Positions 38,303-45,658 of a stretch of 64,000 bases of DNA are shown here, one piece after another. Every line of letters begins with the position of its first letter. The first letter of the stretch is position 1. This DNA is from Ancylobacter novellus (GTDB taxonomy: Bacteria; Pseudomonadota; Alphaproteobacteria; Rhizobiales; Methylopilaceae). The DNA is taken from positions 248,001-312,000 of the forward strand of contig QFPN01000004.1 of assembly GCA_003241695.1 (NCBI GenBank), read 5' to 3'. The notes beneath the pieces are model-generated. The model ran no database searches. It was not told where the DNA came from and saw nothing but the letters and a program-made list of their open reading frames with translations. The position numbers and the translations under genes were made by a program.

Positions 38303-40201
38303 TCATCGGCGCCCCCCGCGCGGCCGGTATGCGTCGGCGTCGACGCCGGCCGTGCGCATGCGCGAAGCGAGCGTAGTCGGCTTTACGCCGAGCAGCTGCG
38401 CCGCCCCGCCCTCTCCCGAGACGCGGCCGCCGCAGGCCTGAAGCGCCGCGACGATGGCGGCGCGGTCGCGCGCGCGCCGATCTTCCTCCGAGAGGATCGC
38501 GACTTCGGCCTGGCCCGGCGCGCCCGCCCGGCGCGCAGGCCGCGGATCCGCCGGCAGATCGATCCGCAATCTCCCGCCGCGCGCGAGGATCACCGCGCGC
38601 TCGATCACGTTTTCGAGCTCCCGGACGTTGCCCGGCCAGTCATAGGCCGAGAGCCTCCTCACCTCGCCTTCGCTCAGCGTCGGGCGCGGGCCATGGGCGG
38701 GCGTCGCGCGTTTCAGGATGTGCAGCGCGAGCGGCGGGATGTCCTCCGTCCGCTCGCGCAGCGGCGCCGCGTGGATCGGGAACACGTTCAGCCGGAAGAA
38801 CAGGTCGCGGCGGAACGTTCCCCGCTTCACCTCCGACTCGAGATCGCGGTTGGTGGCGGCGATGACGCGGACGTCGACTTTCCGCGTCCGCTCCTCGCCC
38901 ACGCGTTCGATCTGCCCCTCCTGCAGCACGCGCAGCAGCTTGCTTTGCAGTTCGAGCGGGATCTCGCCGACCTCGTCGAGGAACAGCGTGCCGCCGTCGG
39001 CGAGTTCGAAGCGGCCGACGCGGTCGCGCAGCGCGCCGGTGAAGGCGCCGCGGGCATGGCCGAAGAATTCGCTCTCGAACAGCTCGCGCGGGATCGCCGC
39101 GCAGTTCACGCGGATCATCGGGCGTTCGCGACGCGCGCTCGCCTCGTGGATCGCGCGGGCGATCAGTTCCTTGCCGGTGCCGCTCTCGCCGGTGACGAGC
39201 ACCGCGGCGTCGGTCGGGGCGACGAGCTCGACCTGGCGCAGCGTCGTCTGGATCGCGGCGCTTCCCCCGATGATGCCGCGATGGCGGCCCTCGCTGCGGA
39301 TCTCCTCCTGCAGATAGGCGTTTTCGAGCTCGAGCCTTTCGCGCAGCGCGTCGACCTCGGCGAGCGCGGCCTTGAGCTTGGCGTCGGCTTCGCGACGCTG
39401 GCCGATGTCGCGGAACACGACCACCGCCCCCACGACGACGCCCCGGTCGCGGATCGGCGTCGAGGTGTATTCGACCCAGAGCGGCGTCCCGTCCTTCTTC
39501 CAGAACACCTCGTCGGTGACGGTGTGGACCGCGCCGTCGCGGAATGCGGCGTAGATCGGGCAGTCATCGTTCTCGTAATGACTGCCGTCGGCGTGATGGT
39601 GATGGACTGTTCCATGCATGTTGCGGCCGACGAGCTCCTCGGCGCGCCAGCCCAGCATCCGCTCCGCCGCGGGGTTGAGGAAAGTCGTGTTCCCTTCGGC
39701 GTTCACGCCGTAGACGCCCTCGCCCGCGGCCCTGAGAATGAGCTGGTTCTCGCGCTCGACCTCCTGGAAGAAGCGCTCGACCTTGCGCCATTCGGCAATG
39801 CCGTCGCGGATGTAGAGTTCGGCCTCCGAGCCCGTGTCGCGCCTACGGCGCTCGTCGAGATCGATCAGCGCGACGGAGATCAGCCGCCGCCCTTCGCGCT
39901 CGATCCGCGCCCCGACATATTCGAGCCTTGGGGTCCGTTCGTCTGGCAGCTTTGGAGAAAGCGTCCTGGTCCAGTGCCGCCCCATCGTCAGCACCGCGTC
40001 GGTGAAGACGATGAGAGCGGGCGTCTGGCCCGGATGAAGCGCGGAGAAGGAGGCGTCGAGGAGTTCGTGCGCGGCCCGCCCGAACAGCGTCTCCGCCGCC
40101 GCATTGGCCGCAAGGATCGCGTCGCCGAAGGGGTCGACGACCAGCCCCGCGTCGGCGGCGGCGTTGAAGGCGTCGAGCACGAACCCATCGGCGCTCATCA
40201 T
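38303..40201 (-). CDS. PAS-domain sigma-54 activator divergent from the cyanate genes
   Basis: An enhancer-binding protein of 632 residues. Two PAS-like sensor regions lie at about 10-110 and 160-275. The second carries a His-rich loop (HGTVHHHHADGSHYENDDCP) and a short coiled coil follows. The AAA+ domain has Walker A GESGTGKE, the sigma-54 contact loop ARGAFTGA and Walker B TLFLDEVGEI. The C-terminal helix-turn-helix is GGAAQLLGVKPTTLASRMRT. There is no receiver domain, so it senses a ligand or partner directly. It starts at ATG 40201 (or 40198), immediately beside palindromes that may be its own operators. The divergent position and the -24/-12 promoter before the transporter genes make it the likely activator of cyanate use. 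Confidence 0.86.
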   Translation of the reverse strand: MMSADGFVLDAFNAAADAGLVVDPFGDAILAANAAAETLFGRAAHELLDASFSALHPGQTPALIVFTDAVLTMGRHWTRTLSPKLPDERTPRLEYVGARIEREGRRLISVALIDLDERRRRDTGSEAELYIRDGIAEWRKVERFFQEVERENQLILRAAGEGVYGVNAEGNTTFLNPAAERMLGWRAEELVGRNMHGTVHHHHADGSHYENDDCPIYAAFRDGAVHTVTDEVFWKKDGTPLWVEYTSTPIRDRGVVVGAVVVFRDIGQRREADAKLKAALAEVDALRERLELENAYLQEEIRSEGRHRGIIGGSAAIQTTLRQVELVAPTDAAVLVTGESGTGKELIARAIHEASARRERPMIRVNCAAIPRELFESEFFGHARGAFTGALRDRVGRFELADGGTLFLDEVGEIPLELQSKLLRVLQEGQIERVGEERTRKVDVRVIAATNRDLESEVKRGTFRRDLFFRLNVFPIHAAPLRERTEDIPPLALHILKRATPAHGPRPTLSEGEVRRLSAYDWPGNVRELENVIERAVILARGGRLRIDLPADPRPARRAGAPGQAEVAILSEEDRRARDRAAIVAALQACGGRVSGEGGAAQLLGVKPTTLASRMRTAGVDADAYRPRGGRR

Positions 40202-40202
40202 A

Positions 40203-40252
40203 ACGAAATTTCGTCATTTTGTTACGAAAGATCGTAGATTACGAAATTTCGT
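40203..40252. promoter_or_regulatory. Cluster of palindromic operator candidates (activator binding sites)
   Basis: acgaaatttcgt occurs as a perfect 12-base palindrome at 40203-40214 and again at 40241-40252, with a related imperfect copy acgaaagatcgt at 40224-40235. Centres are about 21 and 17 bases apart, so the sites fall on nearly the same face of the helix. They lie 60-110 bases upstream of the -24/-12 element, a normal enhancer distance, and two bases from the activator start codon. Confidence 0.7.
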
Positions 40253-40311
40253 GACATCGATCCAGCACGACGATCGCTAGAATATGAGGGGCTTCGCGTT
40301 GCGGCGCCGGC

Positions 40312-40327
40312 TGGCACGGTCTTGGCA
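40312..40327 (+). promoter_or_regulatory. Sigma-54 (-24/-12) promoter of the cyanate operon
   Basis: tggcacggtcttggca has the invariant GG (40313-40314) and GC (40325-40326) separated by ten bases, with a full TGGCACG -24 box and TGGCA in place of TTGCA at -12. It lies 34 bases before the start codon of the substrate-binding protein, a fitting distance. Confidence 0.78.
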
Positions 40328-40361
40328 ATGAAGACTGCGACCGCCATTGGAGCCGCCGCCG

Positions 40362-41717
40362 ATGTCCGCCTTCAAAGATCCGTTCGACTCCCGCCATCGC
40401 CTTTCGTCCGGCTGCTCCTGCGGCCGCCATGCGAGCGACGCCGAGCATGCGGCCGACCCGGCGACCGCGGACGAGAGAACGACGCGCGTCGTCGAAAGCG
40501 CGGTCATGCGGGCGCTGTTCCCTGAGGACGCGACCCGTCGCGCCTTCCTGACCGCCGTCGGGGCCGCAACCGCGATCGCCGCCGTCAACGCGCTGTTCCC
40601 GCTCGCGACGGCCACAGAGGTCTTCGCCCAAGGCATGAAGCCCGAGAAGACCGACCTCAAGGTCGGCTTCATCCCGATCACCTGCGCGACCCCGATCATT
40701 ATGGCGAAGCCCATGGGCTTCTACGAGAAGCAGGGCCTCAACGTCGACGTGGTGAAGACCGCCGGCTGGGCGGTGATCCGCGACAAGGCGATCAACCGCG
40801 AATACGACGCCGCCCACATGCTCTCGCCGATGCCGCTCGCGATCTCGATGGGCGTCGGCTCGAACCCGATTCCCTGGACGATGCCGGCGGTCGAGAACAT
40901 CAACGGCCAGGCGATCACGCTTTCGATCAAGCACAAGGACAAGCGCGACCCGAAGGACTGGAAGGGCATGAAGTTCGCCGTTCCCTTCGACTATTCGATG
41001 CACAACTACCTGCTGCGCTACTATCTCGCCGAAGCCGGGATCGACCCTGACCGCGACGTGCAGATCCGTGCCGTGCCGCCGCCCGAGATGGTCGCAAACC
41101 TGCGCGCGGACAACATCGACGGCTTCCTCGCGCCCGACCCCGTCAACCAGCGCGCGGTCTATGACGGCGTCGGCTTCATCCACCTGCTGTCGAAGGAGAT
41201 CTGGGACGGCCATCCCTGCTGCGCCTTCTCGGCCTCGAAGCAGTTCGTGACCGAGACGCCCGGAACCTATCAGGCGCTGCTGAAGGCCATCATCGAGGCG
41301 ACGGCCTTCGCCCAGAAGCCGGAGAACCGGAAGCAGATCGCCGAGGCGATCGCGCCGACCAACTATCTCAACCAGCCTCAGACCGTGGTCGAGCAGGTTT
41401 TGACCGGCACCTTCGCCGACGGGCTCGGGAAGGTTCAGAAGGACCCGAACCGCATCGCCTTCGACCCCTTCCCCTATGAGAGCTTCGCGGTCTGGATCCT
41501 CACCCAGATGAAACGCTGGGGGCAGATCAAGGGCGACGTCGACTACCAGAAGGTCGCGCGCGACGTGTTCCTCGCGACCGACGCCGAGAAATTGATGGCG
41601 GAAGCCGGCCTCACGCCGCCGAACCCCACGGGCAAGACGATCTCGGTGATGGGCAAGGCGTTCGATCCGTCGAAGCCGAGCGAATATGTCGAGTCCTTCG
41701 CGATCAGGCGGACGTGA
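40362..41717 (+). CDS. cynA: Cyanate/nitrate-type ABC transporter substrate-binding protein
   Basis: A 451-residue periplasmic receptor of the NrtA/CmpA/CynA family. The N-terminal 50 residues are hydrophilic, with a Cys/His-rich SGCSCGRHASDAEH stretch. A twin-arginine-like signal follows (DATRRAFLTAVGAATAIAAV), so export by the Tat route is likely. The mature part has KVGFIPITCATPIIMAK and GFLAPDPVNQRAVYDGVGF, typical of anion receptors in this family. Cyanate as substrate is inferred from cynS at the end of the same run of genes. ATG 40362 follows GGAG. The stop overlaps the permease start (TGATG). Confidence 0.85.
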   Translation: MSAFKDPFDSRHRLSSGCSCGRHASDAEHAADPATADERTTRVVESAVMRALFPEDATRRAFLTAVGAATAIAAVNALFPLATATEVFAQGMKPEKTDLKVGFIPITCATPIIMAKPMGFYEKQGLNVDVVKTAGWAVIRDKAINREYDAAHMLSPMPLAISMGVGSNPIPWTMPAVENINGQAITLSIKHKDKRDPKDWKGMKFAVPFDYSMHNYLLRYYLAEAGIDPDRDVQIRAVPPPEMVANLRADNIDGFLAPDPVNQRAVYDGVGFIHLLSKEIWDGHPCCAFSASKQFVTETPGTYQALLKAIIEATAFAQKPENRKQIAEAIAPTNYLNQPQTVVEQVLTGTFADGLGKVQKDPNRIAFDPFPYESFAVWILTQMKRWGQIKGDVDYQKVARDVFLATDAEKLMAEAGLTPPNPTGKTISVMGKAFDPSKPSEYVESFAIRRT

Positions 41718-42562
41718 TGGCGTCCTCGCTGACGCTGCGCGCGGCTCTGCTCTCGCTTGCGATCCTCGTCACGACGATCGCCGCATGGCAGTTCGCGACG
41801 CTTCCGACGGCGGGCGTCGCGGCAGACGTCGATCCGGAATACGCAGCCCTCGTCTCGGGCGCGGCGGCGGAAGGCCAGAAGAGCGCCTTTCCGACGCCGG
41901 CCGAGGTCGGAGCGACCCTCTGGAAGCAGATCAAAGATCCGTTCTACGTCCGCGGCGCGAACGATCAGGGCGTCGGGATCCAGCTCGCGTATTCGCTCGG
42001 CCGCGTGCTGATCGGATACCTGATCGCAGCCGCGGTCGCGATCCCGCTCGGCTTCCTCATCGGCATGTCGCCGCTGGTCTATCGCGCGCTCGATCCCTTC
42101 ATCCAGATCCTGAAGCCGATCTCGCCTTTGGCCTGGATGCCGCTCGCGCTCTACACCATCAAGGACAGCGGTATATCTGCGATCTTCGTGATCTTCATCT
42201 GCTCGCTGTGGCCGATGCTGATCAACACCGCGTTCGGCGTCGCGAGCGTGCGGAAGGAATGGCTCAACGTCGCGGCGACCCTCGAGGTCGGGCCGCTGCG
42301 CAAGGCCTTCCTGGTCATCCTGCCGGCCGCGGCCCCGACCATCATGACGGGGATGCGCATCTCCATCGGCATCGCTTGGCTGGTGATCGTCGCGGCCGAG
42401 ATGCTCGTGGGCGGAACCGGCATCGGCTACTTCGTCTGGAACGAGTGGAACAACCTCTCGATCGCGAACATCATCACGGCGATCCTGCTGATCGGCCTCG
42501 TGGGCATGATCCTCGACGTCGCGCTCGCCCGCGCCGCCCGTCTCGTGGCGTATCGGGAGTGA
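41717..42562 (+). CDS. cynB: ABC transporter permease, cyanate/nitrate type
   Basis: A 281-residue inner-membrane protein with about six helices and the EAA loop (EWLNVAATLEVGPLRKAFLVILPAAAPT) that contacts the ATPase. A first helix at residues 7-28 is followed by a periplasmic loop of about 60 residues, a usual feature of NrtB-type permeases. It starts at the ATG overlapping the stop of the binding-protein gene and is followed by the ATPase gene after five bases. Confidence 0.88.
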   Translation: MASSLTLRAALLSLAILVTTIAAWQFATLPTAGVAADVDPEYAALVSGAAAEGQKSAFPTPAEVGATLWKQIKDPFYVRGANDQGVGIQLAYSLGRVLIGYLIAAAVAIPLGFLIGMSPLVYRALDPFIQILKPISPLAWMPLALYTIKDSGISAIFVIFICSLWPMLINTAFGVASVRKEWLNVAATLEVGPLRKAFLVILPAAAPTIMTGMRISIGIAWLVIVAAEMLVGGTGIGYFVWNEWNNLSIANIITAILLIGLVGMILDVALARAARLVAYRE

Positions 42563-42567
42563 CGCCC

Positions 42568-43464
42568 ATGACCAAGCCCCTCATCTCCATAGAGGCGCTG
42601 GCCCGGCGCTATCCGAAGCACGGCGGCGGAGAGACGACCGTCTTCGAGAACCTCTGGCTGCCGATCGAAAAAGGCGAGTTCGTCTGTCTCATCGGACACT
42701 CCGGCTGCGGCAAGACCACGATCCTCAACGTCCTCGCCGGCCTGGACCGACCATCCGACGGCGTCGTCATCGTGGACGGGCGGGAAATCTCCGGCCCGAG
42801 CCTAGACCGCGCCGTGATTTTCCAGGGCCACTCGCTGCTGCCCTGGATGAGCGTGATGGGCAACGTCGCCTTCGCGGTTTCGTCCCGATGGCCTGACTGG
42901 TCCAAGGACAAGATCCGGGCGCACTGCCAGAAATACATCGACGTCGTCCATCTCGGGGGCTCCGAGCACAAGAAGCCTGCGGAGCTTTCCGGCGGCATGA
43001 AGCAGCGCGTCGGCATCGCCCGAGCGCTCGCGATCGAGCCCAAGATGCTGCTGATGGACGAACCGTTCTCGGCGCTCGACGCCTTGACGCGCGGAAGCCT
43101 GCAGGACGAGGCGCGCCGCATCTGCGCGGAGACCCAGCAGACCGTCTTCATGATCACCCACGACGTCGACGAGGCGATGCTGCTCGCCGACAAGATCGTG
43201 CTCATGACCAACGGCCCCGGGGCCAGGATCGCCGAGATCGTCGAGAACACGCTGCCGAAGGACCGCCGTCCGACGACGATGCACAAGGACCCCAATTACT
43301 ACCCGCTGCGCAATCACCTGCTCGACTTCCTGGTGACGCGCTCGAAGAGTTTTGCGGTCGAGATCGCCGGCAAGAGCTACGACCCGCGCCGCCCGCCGAT
43401 CGTCCGGCCCCGCGCGCCCGACGCCGACCCGGCCGGCTCGGGCGCGCTGCAGGCTACGGCCTGA
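42568..43464 (+). CDS. cynD: ABC transporter ATP-binding protein, cyanate/nitrate type
   Basis: The 298-residue ATPase of the transporter. It has Walker A GHSGCGKTT, signature ELSGGMKQRVGIARAL, Walker B LLMDEPFSALD and the switch His in MITHDVDEA. The C-terminal 60 residues (NYYPLRNHLLDFLVTRSK and beyond) are typical of the NrtD/CynD branch, with a Pro/Arg-rich end. It lacks the binding-protein-like extension of NrtC. It lies in an unbroken run with the permease and, 43 bases later, cynS. Confidence 0.88.
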   Translation: MTKPLISIEALARRYPKHGGGETTVFENLWLPIEKGEFVCLIGHSGCGKTTILNVLAGLDRPSDGVVIVDGREISGPSLDRAVIFQGHSLLPWMSVMGNVAFAVSSRWPDWSKDKIRAHCQKYIDVVHLGGSEHKKPAELSGGMKQRVGIARALAIEPKMLLMDEPFSALDALTRGSLQDEARRICAETQQTVFMITHDVDEAMLLADKIVLMTNGPGARIAEIVENTLPKDRRPTTMHKDPNYYPLRNHLLDFLVTRSKSFAVEIAGKSYDPRRPPIVRPRAPDADPAGSGALQATA

Positions 43465-43507
43465 TCCCTTTTGCCCCCTCAATCGTCCTCGCCAAGGAGA
43501 AAGCGCC

Positions 43508-43957
43508 ATGATCCGCGCCGAAGTGACCGAACTCGTCCTCTCTCAGAAGCGCATGAAGGGCCTGACCTGGAAGGAGATCCACGAGACGGTCTCGGTCTCG
43601 ACCTCGCCTGTCGTGATCACCGCCGCGCTGCTCGGCCAGATGAAGCTCGAGCCGAACGAGGCCAAGAAGGCGGCCGAGCTGCTTGACCTGCCCAAGGAAG
43701 CCGAGATCCTGCTGACCGAGATACCCTATCGCGGCTCGCTCACCGAGATTCCGCCGACCGATCCCCTGATCTACCGTTTCTACGAGCTCGTCATGGTCTA
43801 TGGCACGACCTGGAAGGAACTGATCCAGGAGGAGTTCGGCGACGGCATCATGTCGGCGATCGACTTCGATATGACCATGGAGCGCCAGCCCGACCAGAAG
43901 GGCGACCGCGTGAAGCTGCAGATGTCCGGCAAGTTCCTGAGCTACAAGCGTTACTGA
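43508..43957 (+). CDS. cynS: Cyanate hydratase (cyanase) CynS
   Basis: CynS converts cyanate and bicarbonate to ammonia and carbon dioxide, both detoxifying cyanate and supplying nitrogen. The 149-residue protein is full length, begins MIRAEVTELVLSQKRMKGLTW and has the active-site Arg and Glu in YRFYELVMVYG and the Ser in GIMSAIDFDM. AAGGAG precedes the ATG at 43508. It is the last gene of the cyanate transport run. No carbonic anhydrase gene (cynT) is adjacent, so bicarbonate must come from elsewhere. Confidence 0.97.
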   Translation: MIRAEVTELVLSQKRMKGLTWKEIHETVSVSTSPVVITAALLGQMKLEPNEAKKAAELLDLPKEAEILLTEIPYRGSLTEIPPTDPLIYRFYELVMVYGTTWKELIQEEFGDGIMSAIDFDMTMERQPDQKGDRVKLQMSGKFLSYKRY

Positions 43958-44074
43958 TCAAAGCGCGGCGCCGGGGTCCTCGTCGGGCTTGCGAACGCCG
44001 TCACGCCGAACTAGGCGTCCCGAGGCGGACGGCTTTCGCCGCCCGCCTCCCTCGCGACAGGACCGTCACCGCCG

Positions 44075-44854
44075 ATGGGCAAGACCATTATCATCATCGG
44101 CATCGGCGCCGGCGATCCCGATCACCTCACGATCCAGGCGGCGAAGGCGCTGAACCGGGTCGACGCGGTGTTCCTGATGGACAAGGGTCCAGCCAAGGAC
44201 AAGCTGATCGCGCTGCGCAGGGAGATCTGCCGGCGCCACATCGTCGATCGGCCATACCGCTTCGTGGACGCGACCAGCCCCGAGCGGGAGCGCGACGGCG
44301 ACTATCGCGCGGCCGTCGCCGACCTCAACGCCCGCAAGCAGGCGACGTTCGATCGGCTGATCGGCGACGAGCTGAAGGACGGCGAATGCGGCGCCTTTCT
44401 GGTCTGGGGCGACCCGTCGCTCTACGACAGCACCATCCGCATCGTTGAGGCGATCGAGGCGTCGGGCCGCCACGACTTCGACTGGGAGGTGATCCCCGGC
44501 GTCACCAGCCTTCAGGCGCTGACCGCGAAGCATCGCACCACGTTGAACACGATCAGCGGCGCGGTCGCGGTCACGCCGGGCCGCCGGCTCGCCGAACAGT
44601 TCGCGGGCGCATCGGAAAGCGTCGCCGTCATGCTCGACGCCGACAACGCCTTTCTGACGCTGCCGGACAAGGAGCAGGTAGAGATCTTCTGGGGCGCCTA
44701 TGTCGGTACGCCGGACGAAATTCTGGTTTCCGGCAAACTCTCAGACGTCGCCGACGAGATCGTCCGGTTGCGCAGCGAGGCGCGCAAGGCGAACGGCTGG
44801 ATCATGGACAGCTATCTGCTGCGCAAGGCCTCGTCGCCCGAGGACGACGGCTAG
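44075..44854 (+). CDS. cobF: Precorrin-6A synthase (deacetylating) CobF
   Basis: CobF is the SAM-dependent methyltransferase of the aerobic cobalamin pathway that methylates C1 of precorrin-5 and releases acetate. The 259-residue protein has the tetrapyrrole methylase fold, with IIIIGIGAGDPDHLTIQAA at the N-terminus, the catalytic-region LVWGDPSLYDSTIRIVE and WEVIPGVTSLQALTAKH. Length and sequence match CobF and not other precorrin methylases. It stands alone: the window holds no other cob gene, and the cyanase operon ends about 120 bases earlier. Confidence 0.93.
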   Translation: MGKTIIIIGIGAGDPDHLTIQAAKALNRVDAVFLMDKGPAKDKLIALRREICRRHIVDRPYRFVDATSPERERDGDYRAAVADLNARKQATFDRLIGDELKDGECGAFLVWGDPSLYDSTIRIVEAIEASGRHDFDWEVIPGVTSLQALTAKHRTTLNTISGAVAVTPGRRLAEQFAGASESVAVMLDADNAFLTLPDKEQVEIFWGAYVGTPDEILVSGKLSDVADEIVRLRSEARKANGWIMDSYLLRKASSPEDDG

Positions 44855-44893
44855 ACCGCCGGTTCTCCGCGCTCCCCCGAAAGGAAGACGCGC

Positions 44894-45142
44894 CTAACCC
44901 TTCGGACCATCTCCGCCCGCTTGCCGCGCGTTTTCAAGATCCTGTCTCTTGCGCGCGAGCTGCTCTACGGGCGATCCTCCAATCGTTTCGAGATAGCGCT
45001 CATCGCCGTCATTTCTGTAGACCGCCACGCCCGCCGCATTGGCGTTGCGCAGGAACGCGACAAGCCCTAGCGCGTCGGCGAACGTCGTCGCCCGAAGTTC
45101 AATGGCGCATCCGAGATCCGTGAAGCGCACCAGAAACGCCAT
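44894..45142 (-). CDS. Small protein of unknown function
   Basis: An 82-residue protein beginning MAFLVRFTDLGCAIELRATT with a likely alpha/beta pattern (FADALGLVAFLRNANAAGVAVY) and a charged end rich in Arg and Gly. AAAGGG lies nine bases before ATG 45142; a longer frame to 45250 runs into AT-rich DNA and is less likely. I do not recognise a family. It lies tail-to-tail with cobF. Confidence 0.55.
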   Translation of the reverse strand: MAFLVRFTDLGCAIELRATTFADALGLVAFLRNANAAGVAVYRNDGDERYLETIGGSPVEQLARKRQDLENARQAGGDGPKG

Positions 45143-45329
45143 TCGCCAAATCCCTTTGAGATCAACGACAAATGCACGTAAAAAACCGCAAAACTTAAAT
45201 TTCCAACATCTCATAATAAATCTTCTTTCTAAGAAAGTGTGAATAATCACCGTTTATTTTTTCATGTACGCAAGACCGACAAGCTATTCCCATTGCATCG
45301 GGTTTAAATGCAGAATTATTCACATCTCC

Positions 45330-45578
45330 ATGATCAAAGTCATCAACATCTCGTCTCGGCGCCAACTTCCTCGTCGCAAAAGGCATCTCGTCGTCGAATG
45401 GTCCTCCAAGGGAGGCACGACGTTCTTCTCGGAAAGCGGCCGCTACCAGCTGAAAGTCGGCAAAGCCAAGCACGCTTTTTGGAGCATCGAGTGTTTTCAT
45501 CTCGCGCGGCGGCTTGAATTCGACGAGATTTTCTATCTCGGGGAGCCTGATTTTTCGACGTCGACGGGCGAGGTCTGA
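45330..45578 (+). CDS. Possible small protein in AT-rich DNA
   Basis: An 82-residue frame from ATG 45330 (MIKVINISSRRQLPRRKRHL), with a protein-like middle (GRYQLKVGKAKHAFWSIECF) and a hydrophobic-acidic end. There is no clear ribosome site, and a longer frame from 45264 also exists. An overlapping minus-strand frame of 152 codons is a competing reading. Base use here is richer in AT than in neighbouring genes. Treat as tentative. Confidence 0.3.
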   Translation: MIKVINISSRRQLPRRKRHLVVEWSSKGGTTFFSESGRYQLKVGKAKHAFWSIECFHLARRLEFDEIFYLGEPDFSTSTGEV

Positions 45579-45658
45579 GCGACGGGTCCGAACGCCGCCG
45601 CGACTGCTTGACGAGTCCGAGGCAGGCGCACGTGACGATGGCGTCGTCGTCACATCTG

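Noticed and set aside
45195..45653. Minus-strand frame of 152 codons opposite the tentative small gene
   Set aside because: No ribosome site and a mixture of Ser/Arg-rich and AT-rich segments; neither strand is convincing, so only the plus-strand frame is listed, at low confidence.
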